This document shows positions 42,833 through 51,771 of a stretch of DNA of 62,016 bases, in pieces (position 1 is the first letter of the stretch; each line of letters begins with the position of its first letter). The translations under genes and the position numbers were made by a program. This stretch comes from Paenibacillus glycanilyticus (GTDB lineage: Bacteria; Bacillota; Bacilli; Paenibacillales; Paenibacillaceae). The stretch spans positions 1 to 62,016 of the forward strand of contig NZ_JAMBNP010000021.1 of assembly GCF_023715145.1 (NCBI RefSeq), read 5' to 3'. The notes beneath the pieces were generated by a model, which worked only from the letters and a program-made list of their open reading frames with translations, searched no databases and was not told the DNA's origin.

Positions 42833-44020
42833 TTACATGTTGAATTCAGAGATTAGACGCTCAATCAGCCAATAAAGTCCCATCAGACCAACGATGGAGG
42901 AGGTAATATACGTCCACCAGACTTGTCGGCTGCTTGTGCTTGTAATCAGCTTTCGGATCAACCATAGAATTGGAATAACGATCGCCAGAACGACAAGCTG
43001 GCCAATCTCTACGCCAAGGTTAAAGGAGAAGAGCGGCAGGGCAATATTGCCCGACATTGTTCCGTGCAGAATCTCCGCAAATCCAAAGCCATGCACCATC
43101 CCGAACATCACCGTAACGGCAATCTGCTTGCCTTGCAGCTGCGGGAACCTTTTGCGGAACATCGTCTCAAACGCTACAAATACGATGCTTAGCGCAATAA
43201 TAGGCTCTACAATAAGCGGCGACAACGACGCCAGATCCATGGCGGATAACACCAAGGTGATGCTGTGTCCGACCGTAAACGCCGAGACCAGCTTCAGCAT
43301 CGTCCAGCCGCTTGTCCCCGATGCGAGGATTAAGCCGCAAAGGAATAACATGTGATCGGCACCCGACCAGATATGCTCCATTCCCATGGTGACGTACTCT
43401 TTCAACACGCTTGTCCAAGAGGATGATGTGCTAACAGGCTGCTGCCCGGACTCACCGGCTGCTGGCGTATCCGTTACACCTGCATCCGCACCGTGGTAGC
43501 CTTCCATTTGAAGAATATTGTTCGAGCTGTTAATGACTTGGACAATGGACTGCTGCCCCATTCGGATCGTTGCATAGCTGCGGTGATCAGGGTTTGTGCC
43601 ATCATAAAAGTTATATTGAACCATGTACCGGTCGACAGGTTGTCCGAAGTCATAATTGATGTCGATCTCGATCATCGGCACTTTGGCTTTTTCCGTCTTT
43701 TTCGCTGCAAGAACAATTCCGGTACCCACCTTGCTGTTGCCGGTGACGATTAAGCGGTCATGAACCAGTGCCGTAAGCGTCGCATTTTCGCTGGTCAGCT
43801 CGTCTTCGGAAAGCTTGCCGTCACCGTTCCCGTCAAGCTGCGGCATAGCTTCGAGCAGCTCCTTCTCCAGCAAGAACAAGTTGTATTCCAGACTCTTGTC
43901 TTTTACGGTAATGTCCGAAAACCCCGTCGATGCGAAATGCGCGTCAGCTGTTCCGCCAAACACGGTCAGAAGCATCCATAAAGCAGCTAAAACCACTCCC
44001 GCTTTCCTGCGTATTCTCAC
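42833..44020 (-). CDS. HupE/UreJ-type membrane protein with EF-hand-like N-domain
   Basis: This 395-residue protein has a signal peptide (about 1-27, ending ADA) and an exported N-domain with a DGNGDGKLSEDEL EF-hand-like loop (about 63-75). A second half with six or more membrane segments (about 225-390) follows. GMEHIWSGADHMLFLCGLIL and MVHGFGFAEIL are the His-rich signatures of the HupE/UreJ_2 family. Relatives are linked to nickel/cobalt transport or hydrogenase maturation, but this subgroup is not characterised. It starts with GTG 44020, 5 bases behind GGGGGAG. It heads a two-gene operon with the giant phosphoesterase, which also needs metals. A metal-supply role is an inference. Confidence 0.8.
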   Translation of the reverse strand: MRIRRKAGVVLAALWMLLTVFGGTADAHFASTGFSDITVKDKSLEYNLFLLEKELLEAMPQLDGNGDGKLSEDELTSENATLTALVHDRLIVTGNSKVGTGIVLAAKKTEKAKVPMIEIDINYDFGQPVDRYMVQYNFYDGTNPDHRSYATIRMGQQSIVQVINSSNNILQMEGYHGADAGVTDTPAAGESGQQPVSTSSSWTSVLKEYVTMGMEHIWSGADHMLFLCGLILASGTSGWTMLKLVSAFTVGHSITLVLSAMDLASLSPLIVEPIIALSIVFVAFETMFRKRFPQLQGKQIAVTVMFGMVHGFGFAEILHGTMSGNIALPLFSFNLGVEIGQLVVLAIVIPILWLIRKLITSTSSRQVWWTYITSSIVGLMGLYWLIERLISEFNM

Positions 44021-44069
44021 AAGACTCCCCCTTTCTCTAGTTGATCAATAAACAACACACTTTGTGAGT

Positions 44070-44098
44070 ATATGACTCTATTGTCAATCGAACGTCAA
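44070..44098 (-). promoter_or_regulatory. Candidate promoter of the HupE operon
   Basis: On the minus strand TTGACG (44098-44093), 17 bases, then TCATAT (44075-44070), with TATACT overlapping. The predicted leader is about 45 bases. Confidence 0.5.
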
Positions 44099-44228
44099 TA
44101 ATTGATTAAGAAACTGTTAAGGAGGGGCTTTTTGCCAAAAATAATGCATGATTTTGCATAAAAATGAACTTTTATACGAATCTATTTAAGTAATAACGTT
44201 TCTATGAAGCTGCAGACAGCGCAAAAAG

Positions 44229-44259
44229 CCCCTCAAAGCTGATACGCAGCCTTGAGGGG
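44229..44259 (-). terminator. Terminator of alanine dehydrogenase gene
   Basis: CCCCTCAA (44229-44236) pairs with TTGAGGGG (44252-44259), with GCTG/CAGC pairing inside. On the minus strand GCTTTTTG follows. Confidence 0.75.
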
Positions 44260-44350
44260 TGTTAAATAAACGATATCGAATACAAAACATTCTTACTATC
44301 TATTATTGAGACGCTTGCCTTTTAAATTGCTTCGCGTATTTGGCAACGAC

Positions 44351-45478
44351 TCACGCGATCGAAGAGCTTAACAGATCGCGCACATTGGTATAGATCATCT
44401 GATGCGCGGCGGCGACGGCTTCGTGGGTAACGAAGCCGTCCATCACGTTAACGCCTCGCCTTACCGGCTCGCTGCCGGCGAGCGTCTCGCGGACGCCGCG
44501 GTCAGCGAGCGCCAGCGTATAGGGCAGCGTCGCGTTAGTCAATGCCGCCGTTGCCGTATACGGTACGGCGCCAGGCATATTGGCGACGGCGTAATGCAGA
44601 ACGCCAAATCGCTCGAATACCGGCTCGGCATGCGTCGTGATCCGGTCGATTGTCTCCACGCTGCCGCCTTGGTCAATGGCGACATCCACAATAACCGAGC
44701 CGGCCGGCATGGAGCGGACCATGGTTTCGGTCACAAGCTTTGGCGCTTTAGCCCCCGGAATCAAGACCGCGCCAATGACCAAATCCGATTCGGCTACCGC
44801 TTCCGCGATTTGCCTCGAATGCGACGCCAGCGTCTGCACCCTGCCGGCGAAGCGGTCCTCCAGCGCCCGCAGCCTGTCTGCGTCCCGGTCAATGATAGAC
44901 ACCTCGGCGCCAAGACCCAGCGCAATCTGCGCAGCGCCTGTCCCAACCACGCCGCCGCCAATAATGGTCACGCGGCCTTTTTTCACGCCGGGCACCCCGC
45001 CAAGCAGAATCCCTCTGCCCCCATGCGCCTTCTCCAGAAACTGCGCTCCAACCTGTGCCGCCATCCTTCCCGCGATATCGCTCATCGGGGTAAGCAGCGG
45101 CAGCTGGCCGCCTGCCAGCTGAACCGTCTCGTAAGCAATCGCCGTTACTTTATGCCGTACCAGCGCTTCCGTCAGCTCCCGCTCCGCAGCCAGATGCAGA
45201 TAAGTGAACAGCACCAGCCCTTCACGGAAATACCTGTACTCCTCCTTCAGCGGCTCCTTCACCTTCACAACCATATCCCTTGCCCAAGCCTCGCCAGCAT
45301 CTTGGACAATCGAGGCGCCAACTCTCCGGTATTCTTCATCCGCGTAACCGGATGCCGTACCCGCTTCGGTCTCCACAAACACGCTGTGCCCATGCTTTAC
45401 AAGTTCATATACTCCGCCCGGCGTCAAGGCCACGCGATGCTCCGAGCTTTTTCTCTCTTTTGGAACGCCAATCTCCAT
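44351..45478 (-). CDS. ald: Alanine dehydrogenase
   Basis: This 375-residue NAD-dependent enzyme interconverts alanine and pyruvate plus ammonia. It shows the N-terminal MEIGVPKERKSSEHRVALTP, the catalytic Lys in VVKVKEPL (about 74), the His in FTYLHLAAE (about 95) and the NAD site IGGGVVGTGAAQIA (about 173-186). The length matches Bacillus Ald. ATG 45478 follows GGGAGGAAG. It is divergent from the pucR-type regulator and sits beside the pyrimidine-degradation genes. There it could recover nitrogen from alanine formed when beta-alanine is transaminated onto pyruvate. This metabolic link is inference. Confidence 0.95.
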   Translation of the reverse strand: MEIGVPKERKSSEHRVALTPGGVYELVKHGHSVFVETEAGTASGYADEEYRRVGASIVQDAGEAWARDMVVKVKEPLKEEYRYFREGLVLFTYLHLAAERELTEALVRHKVTAIAYETVQLAGGQLPLLTPMSDIAGRMAAQVGAQFLEKAHGGRGILLGGVPGVKKGRVTIIGGGVVGTGAAQIALGLGAEVSIIDRDADRLRALEDRFAGRVQTLASHSRQIAEAVAESDLVIGAVLIPGAKAPKLVTETMVRSMPAGSVIVDVAIDQGGSVETIDRITTHAEPVFERFGVLHYAVANMPGAVPYTATAALTNATLPYTLALADRGVRETLAGSEPVRRGVNVMDGFVTHEAVAAAHQMIYTNVRDLLSSSIA

Positions 45479-45525
45479 TTACGCTTCCTCCCATTCTCCT
45501 ATCCTGATTGCGGCTGTGCCTTGCG

Positions 45526-45555
45526 TTGCCTATGAAAACGATCCTCTTGTATAAT
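45526..45555 (+). promoter_or_regulatory. Promoter of the PucR-type regulator gene
   Basis: TTGCCT (45526-45531), 18 bases, then TATAAT (45550-45555). It lies about 50 bases before the start codon. Confidence 0.6.
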
Positions 45556-45606
45556 GAAGGAAAAACTAGATTCCCCCACTATTCCAAGTTAGGGCGGTGA
45601 ATGTCC

Positions 45607-47220
45607 ATGGTTGAAACGTTGATGCAGCTAACCGTTAGAGACATCCTGCAGCGCCCCCTGTTTCAGAAGGCTGAAACAATTGCCAGCGAAGAAGCCTTAA
45701 ACCGCACCGTACGCTGGGTCCACATTATGGAAGTTACCCAGGTTGGCAAGCTTCTAAGCGGCAATGAGCTGATCCTGTCTACCGGCATAGGCTGGCATGA
45801 CGATGAGGAGCTAAGCTTATCCTTCCTTCAGCAGCTTATTGATTCCGGCGCATCCGGCCTTTGCATCGAGCTTGGCACCTACACCAAAAAGCCATCCGAT
45901 GCCATGATCGAGCTGGCGAAGCGCGAGAACTTCCCTCTTCTTTTTTTCCACCAAGAGGTCCGTTATATTGATATTACCCAAGATTTGCATGCCTACTTCA
46001 TCCATCAGCATCACCGCATGGTCTACGAACTCGAAGCACTCTCAACCAAGCTCAATCAGCTCCTGCTCTCGGGCAAAGGCATTATGCCGCTGCTCAAGCT
46101 GCTCCACCACGCGACCGGCGCCCAAGTCGCCTTCTTCCCTCTGAATGCTGAAGCCCAGTTTATGCCGCATATGCCTCGTGCCAAGGCCGATACTTTCTAC
46201 GAGCAGTGGATATACGGGGAAATGTTCGCCACACCCGTCCTAAAGCGCGGTCTCGCCCATCGTCCGATTCTTGCCCTTGATCATCTGTTCGCGGATCTGC
46301 TGCTGCAGTCCGAGCAGGAGCTTAGCGAATTTCAAATTCTCGCCCTCGACCGCTGCGCTACGGCACTCGCTCAAGAAATGATGCGCACCAAATATATGGA
46401 GGAAAGACGGCGCTACAAGGATGAAATGTGGGTTACGGATTGGCTAAGCGGCAAGCATGCCGACAAGGAGGTTCGGGACTACATCGGCTCGATCAAGCCT
46501 GCCGCCAAGCTGTATGGACTTACCGTCTGCGTGTTCCGTCTTCACGTAAAGCTGGCCGAATGGAAGGAAGGGGAGGAGCTGCTTATTCAGAAAAATATGG
46601 TTGCCCGCGCCATCTTCGAAGGCGAAGGCTATTTTCTCCTTCCCGCCATCCAGCATGACCATATCGTCTTTGTCCTCATAGACCAAATGAAGCAGTTGAA
46701 ATGGAAGGAACGGCTTCTCCGCGCCATAGACCGCCTAAGAAGAACCGAGCTTAATCCGGATACAGCCCTATTCTCCGGCACGCTTGGCATCGGCAAATAT
46801 TTGACCGATCTGTCAAGGGCCAAGGAGGGCTATGAATCCGCGCAGGAGACGGTAGCGATCCAGACGGATATCGGGCCGCTCAGCTCGCCGTTCTTCAACG
46901 ATCTGCATACGTACCGAATCATCTCCGGACTGAAGAAAACCGGTATGCTGCCCGCTTTGATCGAGGAATATGTCGGCCCGCTCGCGCGGTACGATCAAGA
47001 GAAAAACGGGCAGCTGCTTAAGACGCTTAAGGTATTCTTATCCCTGTCCGGCTCCAAGCAGGATACGGCCCGGGAGCTGTTTATCGTCAGGCAGACGCTT
47101 TATCACCGGCTGGAAAAGATAGCCGCGCTGCTTGGCGAAGACTACCTGGTAGCCGATAAACGGCTGGCAATTGAGCTAGCGTTAAACGCGTACGAGTACA
47201 GTTACGGAGCGATCCAGTAA
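45607..47220 (+). CDS. pucR: PucR-family transcription regulator
   Basis: This 537-residue regulator has the N-terminal PucR domain (about 1-125), starting LTVRDILQRPLFQKAE and including VRWVHIMEVTQ and GNELILSTG. A GGDEF-like middle part follows, and a C-terminal HTH_30 domain: LKVFLSLSGSKQDTARELFIVRQTLYHRLEKI (about 475-510). The family controls purine, pyrimidine and amino-acid catabolism. ATG 45607 has the better distance to GGGCGGTGA. An ATG at 45601 adds two residues and is possible. It is divergent from ald and convergent with the pyrimidine operon, for which it is the obvious candidate regulator. The gene symbol denotes the family, not proven purine control. Confidence 0.9.
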   Translation: MVETLMQLTVRDILQRPLFQKAETIASEEALNRTVRWVHIMEVTQVGKLLSGNELILSTGIGWHDDEELSLSFLQQLIDSGASGLCIELGTYTKKPSDAMIELAKRENFPLLFFHQEVRYIDITQDLHAYFIHQHHRMVYELEALSTKLNQLLLSGKGIMPLLKLLHHATGAQVAFFPLNAEAQFMPHMPRAKADTFYEQWIYGEMFATPVLKRGLAHRPILALDHLFADLLLQSEQELSEFQILALDRCATALAQEMMRTKYMEERRRYKDEMWVTDWLSGKHADKEVRDYIGSIKPAAKLYGLTVCVFRLHVKLAEWKEGEELLIQKNMVARAIFEGEGYFLLPAIQHDHIVFVLIDQMKQLKWKERLLRAIDRLRRTELNPDTALFSGTLGIGKYLTDLSRAKEGYESAQETVAIQTDIGPLSSPFFNDLHTYRIISGLKKTGMLPALIEEYVGPLARYDQEKNGQLLKTLKVFLSLSGSKQDTARELFIVRQTLYHRLEKIAALLGEDYLVADKRLAIELALNAYEYSYGAIQ

Positions 47221-47227
47221 CGCCGGC

Positions 47228-47458
47228 CTATCCAGCATCATTCCATCCGGATGAAGCAAGCTGCTTCACAACCAGATTGGACATGTACTTCCGGGCATCC
47301 GCGGAGAGCAGCTGCAGCACGGCGCTCTCCCCGCCGGGATGAACAAGCTCAATTGTTGCGCCGCTCAAATTCTCCACTACGCTATGAATTCGGAACTGCC
47401 TGCTTATATAAGCATCCAGCTTTGCTTTCTCCTCGATAAACTCCTGGTAAGCGGACAT
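47228..47458 (-). CDS. Small conserved-looking hypothetical protein
   Basis: This 76-residue protein is not recognised. It has an N-terminal helix (SAYQEFIEEKAKLDAYISRQFR), then a beta-rich part (VVENLSGATIELVHPGGESAVLQLL) and a C-terminal helix. It has no signal peptide. ATG 47458 has GAGGTG 7 bases upstream. It lies 159 bases behind dihydropyrimidinase on the same strand and its stop is 7 bases from the end of pucR. It may be the last gene of the pyrimidine operon. The biological function is unknown. Confidence 0.5.
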   Translation of the reverse strand: MSAYQEFIEEKAKLDAYISRQFRIHSVVENLSGATIELVHPGGESAVLQLLSADARKYMSNLVVKQLASSGWNDAG

Positions 47459-47617
47459 AAGGGAGCACCTCGCCTCTTTAGTAGATAGCTTCCAGTTACT
47501 CGTTGACAAACTTTTGGTCCACTCTCATACGGAATATCCGCTAACGATACCTTTGAGCTCGGCTCGCTTAAGCTTCTCCTCACTCTTTCTCCATGCTCTG
47601 TTAGATTCTTTGGGAGC

Positions 47618-49048
47618 TTACAGCTGCCGCACCTTCTCCTTCTTGCCGGAATCATTGGCATCCGGCTGCTTATACGTTGTCCGTTTCACGAATTGCCCCG
47701 TGCCCGCCGTCCCCACGTAAGCCTGATTCCTGATCACAAACTCGCCGCGAGAAAGCACGCTTTCCGGTACCCCGCTTACTTGAATGCCTTCAAACGGATT
47801 GTAATCCACGTTCATATGATGGGACTCCGCCGAGATGGTTCTTTCCGCGCCAGGGTCGAAAATAACGATATCCGCGTCGCTGCCCACGGCAATCGTCCCT
47901 TTACGCGGGAATAAGCCAAACAGCTTGGCATTGCGCGTGGCGACGATATCAACGAACTGGTTAAGAGTCAGCCTGCCTTTGGCAACGCCCTCCGAATACA
48001 GAATCGAGAAGCGATCCTCAATAACCGGACCTCCGTTTGGAATTTTGCTGAAATCGCCACGTCCAAGATCCTTTTGCCCCTTGAAGTTAAATGAGCACTG
48101 GTCTGAGCCCAGCGTCTGCAGCTGCCCGGTAATGAGGGCGTTCCAAAGCACCTCCTGGTGGCTCTTCTCTCGAAGCGGCGGAGACCAGACATACTTGGCT
48201 CCTTCGAAATCCGGCAGAGCCAGATACGATTGATCCAGCACCAGATACTGCGGACAAGTCTCGCCCCATACATCCACGCCGCGAGTTCTCGCTTCGCTGA
48301 TTGCCTTTACCGCTTCCGCGCAGGTCACATGCACGACATACAGCCTTGCGCCAGTCAGCTCCGCAAGTGCCGCGGCCCGCGCTGTTGCTTCGCCTTCTAT
48401 GGCGGAAGGTCGAGTCAACGCATGGTAGATAGGATCCGTGTTGCCTTCAGCGAGGGCCTTCTCCACAAGGAACTCAATCACGTCGCCATTCTCCGCATGC
48501 ACCATCACCATAGCGCCAAGCTCCTTGGCCGACAGCATCGTCCGGTACAGCGTGCCGTCATCGGCCTGGAACACATTTTTATAAGCCATAAACACTTTAA
48601 ACGAAGTGATTCCTTCGTCTTTCACGATAGAAGGCAGCTCTGCCAGCACGGCATCGTTAATCTCGCCGATCATCAGATGGAAGCTGTAATCGATCACCGC
48701 TCTGCCATCCGCCTTGGCATGCCACTTTTGAAGTGAATCGCTGAGAGGCTTCCCTTTGTCCGTCAGGCAAAAATCGATAATCGTCGTTGTTCCGCCAAAT
48801 GCCGCCGCTCTCGTTCCCGACTCGAAATCATCGGCGGTCACTGTGCCGCCAAAGGGCATATCCAGATGGGTATGCGGATCAACGCCTCCCGGGAATACGT
48901 ATTTCCCCGCCGCATCTACAATCTCCGCTCCTTCAGCCGTAAGCCCAAGGCCAATCTGTTTTATAATGCCGTCCTCAATCAGCACATCCGCCTGATACGT
49001 ATCCGCCGCGGTGACAATTGTTCCATTGCGAATTATTTTTGCAGCCAT
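47618..49048 (-). CDS. hydA: Dihydropyrimidinase
   Basis: This 476-residue amidohydrolase opens dihydrouracil and dihydrothymine to N-carbamoyl-beta-amino acids. The metal centre is visible: HTH in GVDPHTHLDMP (His59 and His61), the carboxylated Lys in SFKVFMAYK (about 151), His in MVHAEN (184), His in YVVHVTC and Asp in LGSDQCSFN. The length and motifs fit dihydropyrimidinase/D-hydantoinase, and the neighbours PreT and PreA decide for the pyrimidine pathway. ATG 49048 follows GGAGGCGG and is 3 bases from the end of preA, so the two are translationally close. Confidence 0.95.
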   Translation of the reverse strand: MAAKIIRNGTIVTAADTYQADVLIEDGIIKQIGLGLTAEGAEIVDAAGKYVFPGGVDPHTHLDMPFGGTVTADDFESGTRAAAFGGTTTIIDFCLTDKGKPLSDSLQKWHAKADGRAVIDYSFHLMIGEINDAVLAELPSIVKDEGITSFKVFMAYKNVFQADDGTLYRTMLSAKELGAMVMVHAENGDVIEFLVEKALAEGNTDPIYHALTRPSAIEGEATARAAALAELTGARLYVVHVTCAEAVKAISEARTRGVDVWGETCPQYLVLDQSYLALPDFEGAKYVWSPPLREKSHQEVLWNALITGQLQTLGSDQCSFNFKGQKDLGRGDFSKIPNGGPVIEDRFSILYSEGVAKGRLTLNQFVDIVATRNAKLFGLFPRKGTIAVGSDADIVIFDPGAERTISAESHHMNVDYNPFEGIQVSGVPESVLSRGEFVIRNQAYVGTAGTGQFVKRTTYKQPDANDSGKKEKVRQL

Positions 49049-49051
49049 CGC

Positions 49052-50356
49052 TTATACCGCCTCCTTGCTCGCGCCGCCCGGCGCTTGATTGGAATCGCCT
49101 GCGGACGCAATCGCCTTCTGGCGCTGATTCCAGGACATCGGCATTTCGCCCGATGGAATCTCCACCATGGAGATAGCCCCTTCTACCGGACATACGATGG
49201 AGCAGAGGTTGCAGCCGACGCAATCCTCCTCGCGAACCTTCAGGTAAGCCCTGCCGTCGTCCGTAGTCAGGCGCTCAATACATTGATGCGACGTATCCTC
49301 GCAGGCAATATGGCATTTGTTGCAGACGATGCAATTCTCCTCGTGAATCCTGGCGACCACCTGATAGTTGAGATCAAGATCGCCCCAATCCGAATAACGC
49401 GGAACGGACTTGCCAATCAGCTCGGTGACAGACTGCAAGCCCTTCTCGTCGAGATAGTTGTTCAGACCGTCTATCATATCCTCGACAATGCTGAAGCCGT
49501 GATGCATCGCCGCCGTGCATACCTGTACGCCCGTCGCGCCCATCAGCATGAACTCCACCGCATCGCGCCAATTGGAGACGCCTCCAATTCCGGAGATCGG
49601 CACATTCACTTGAGCGTTGCGCGCGCATTCGGCTACCATGTTGAGCGCAATCGGCTTCACGGCCGGACCGCAGTAGCCGCCATGCGCGCCTTTGCCGCCA
49701 ACATGCGGGATCGTGTTCCAGGTGTCGAGATCTACGCCGGCCAGCGAGTTAATGGTGTTGATTAAGGAGATGGCATCCGCGCCTCCGCGGACGGCCGCTT
49801 TTGCCGTGGCTGTAATATCCGTAATATTGGGCGTCAGCTTAACGATGACCGGCGTCTTCGCCGCTTCCTTCGCCCACATCGTTTGCGCCTCGACGAGATC
49901 GGGCTGCTGGCCGGAGGCCGAGCCCATGCCGCGCTCCGCCATGCCATGCGGACAGCCGAAGTTCAGCTCAAGTCCGTCCACGCCAACGGCTTCCACCCTC
50001 TTGACAATCTCATGCCACTTCTCCCGCTTCGGCTCCACCATCAGGGACACCACAACGGCATGGTTCGGAAAACGTTTCTTCGTCTCGTAGATTTCCTTCA
50101 GGTTGACCTCAAGCGGCCGGTCCGTAATAAGCTCGATATTGTTAAAGCCGGCTACGCGCTGCCCGTTAAAATGCACGGCCGCAAACCTTGACGAGGTATT
50201 AATAATCGGATCCCCAAGCGTCTTCCATACCGCCCCGCCCCAGCCCGCTTCGAAAGCTCGCTGCACCTGGTAGCCCGTATTGGTTGGCGGCGCGGATGCC
50301 AGCCAGAACGGATTCGGCGAGGATATGCCCGCCAGATTGATACGCAAATCAGCCAT
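49052..50356 (-). CDS. preA: Dihydropyrimidine dehydrogenase subunit PreA
   Basis: This 434-residue FMN and iron-sulfur subunit reduces uracil and thymine to the dihydro forms. The N-terminal TIM barrel is dihydroorotate-dehydrogenase-like: ISSPNPFWLASAPPTNTGYQ at the start, then GLELNFGCPHGM with the base-binding loop. The C-terminus has two [4Fe-4S] motifs, CIVCNKCHIACEDTSHQC and CVGCNLCSIVCP. ATG 50356 is preceded by GGGAGGG. It is placed between preT and hydA, as in other NAD-dependent PreTA systems. The complex with PreT is cytoplasmic. Confidence 0.95.
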   Translation of the reverse strand: MADLRINLAGISSPNPFWLASAPPTNTGYQVQRAFEAGWGGAVWKTLGDPIINTSSRFAAVHFNGQRVAGFNNIELITDRPLEVNLKEIYETKKRFPNHAVVVSLMVEPKREKWHEIVKRVEAVGVDGLELNFGCPHGMAERGMGSASGQQPDLVEAQTMWAKEAAKTPVIVKLTPNITDITATAKAAVRGGADAISLINTINSLAGVDLDTWNTIPHVGGKGAHGGYCGPAVKPIALNMVAECARNAQVNVPISGIGGVSNWRDAVEFMLMGATGVQVCTAAMHHGFSIVEDMIDGLNNYLDEKGLQSVTELIGKSVPRYSDWGDLDLNYQVVARIHEENCIVCNKCHIACEDTSHQCIERLTTDDGRAYLKVREEDCVGCNLCSIVCPVEGAISMVEIPSGEMPMSWNQRQKAIASAGDSNQAPGGASKEAV

Positions 50357-50386
50357 CGCTATCCCATCCCTCCCACAATGTCATTG

Positions 50387-51742
50387 CTATGCCGTCTCCT
50401 CCTGCTGCTTCACCAGCTGCCGGTAGATCGCATAAGCGGCCTTCTTCCCCTGCTGCGCCGCCGACACGACCATCGCTTCCCCTTGCCCGTCGCCGAAAAT
50501 CACATCGCCAGCGGCGAATATTTGCGGATCGGAGGTTTGGAACGTAACCGGATCAATCGCCACAATGCCGCGTTTATGCGATAGTCCAAGCTGCTCGACG
50601 AGATCGATATGCCTGTTCTGGCCAATGGCCAGAACAACGGCATCCACATCCATGAAGAACTCCGAGCCTGCCACCGGCACCGGACGGCTCCGGCCCTCGC
50701 TCTCCTCCAGCCTCATTGCTATACATTCCATCGCCGTGACGTTGCCCGCGGTATCGCCAACTACCCGCTTGGGAGCCGTCAGCCACTTGAAGACAACGCC
50801 GTCCTGCTTCGCGAAGTCGAACTCGAAATCGTATGCCGTCATCTCTTCGACGGTACGACGGTAGACAATCGTCACCTCGCCCGCTCCAAGCCGAACCGAA
50901 CAGGTGGCCGCGTCAATCGCGGTATTGCCGGCCCCGATAACGGCAACTTTTTTCCCCGCGATGTCTGTCCGGATGGACGTTTTGGTGGATTCCACGAAAT
51001 CAATCGCGTCGTAGACGCCACGCAAGCCTTCGCCCTCGATGCCCAGCTTTGGCACCTTCGACATTCCAATCGCCAGCACCACCGCATCGTATTGCTGTCT
51101 GATCTCCTCGACGGCGATATCGACGCCAACCTTTACGCCCGTTCGGATCTCTACGCCAAGCTGCTTCACCTGCTCCACTTCCCACAGCGAGATTTCCTGC
51201 GGCAGCCGGAACGAGACGATGCCATAAGTATCGAGGCCCCCTGCCTGCTCCTTCGCTTCGAAGATCGTTACGGCAAAGCCAAACCGGGCCAGCTCTCTTG
51301 CCGCCGACAAGCCTGCCGGCCCGCCGCCGATAACGGCAATCTTGTTCCCATTGCTTCGCCCCGCCGTGAACAGCACCTGCTCGTTGCGGATTGCCCAATC
51401 GGTCGCATACCTCTGGAGATCGCCAATCATAATCGGCTTGGACGAATGATTGAGAACGCAAGCCCCCTCGCATAGCTCCTCCGTCGGGCATACCCGCGAG
51501 CAGCTGGCGCCAACCGGATTCGCCTCCATGATCGTCCGGGCGGAGCCCTTCATGTTGCCGGAGGCGATCTTTTTGATAAAAGACGGAATGTTGATCCCTG
51601 TCGGACAAGCCTTGATACAAGGGGCATCATAGCAATAAAGGCAGCGGTTCGACTCCTCGATCGCTTCCTTTGGCCTCATCCCGGCTTTTACCTCGGCAAA
51701 ATTGCGCCTCAATGATTCAGCAGATATAAACGTTGCAGCCAT
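50387..51742 (-). CDS. preT: Dihydropyrimidine dehydrogenase subunit PreT
   Basis: This 451-residue FAD and iron-sulfur subunit passes electrons from NAD(P)H to PreA. Two Cys clusters at the N-terminus (CLYCYDAPCIKACPTG and CSRVCPTEELCEGAC) bind [4Fe-4S] centres. IAVIGGGPAGLSAAREL (about 128-144) binds FAD and VAVIGAGNTAIDAA (about 270-283) binds the nicotinamide cofactor. ATG 51742 has AAAGGAGG 8 bases before it. A longer reading from further upstream overlaps the previous gene and is not used. It is 30 bases upstream of preA. Confidence 0.94.
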   Translation of the reverse strand: MAATFISAESLRRNFAEVKAGMRPKEAIEESNRCLYCYDAPCIKACPTGINIPSFIKKIASGNMKGSARTIMEANPVGASCSRVCPTEELCEGACVLNHSSKPIMIGDLQRYATDWAIRNEQVLFTAGRSNGNKIAVIGGGPAGLSAARELARFGFAVTIFEAKEQAGGLDTYGIVSFRLPQEISLWEVEQVKQLGVEIRTGVKVGVDIAVEEIRQQYDAVVLAIGMSKVPKLGIEGEGLRGVYDAIDFVESTKTSIRTDIAGKKVAVIGAGNTAIDAATCSVRLGAGEVTIVYRRTVEEMTAYDFEFDFAKQDGVVFKWLTAPKRVVGDTAGNVTAMECIAMRLEESEGRSRPVPVAGSEFFMDVDAVVLAIGQNRHIDLVEQLGLSHKRGIVAIDPVTFQTSDPQIFAAGDVIFGDGQGEAMVVSAAQQGKKAAYAIYRQLVKQQEETA

Positions 51743-51771
51743 CCGTTCATCCTCCTTTCGCGAAGCGCTTA

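Larger units (their letters stand above)
44021..44350. other. Control region between ald and hupE genes
   Basis: The 330 bases contain the hupE-side promoter, the ald terminator and an AT-rich centre with ATGCATGATTTTGCAT. No coding frame with a ribosome binding site is visible. Confidence 0.6.
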
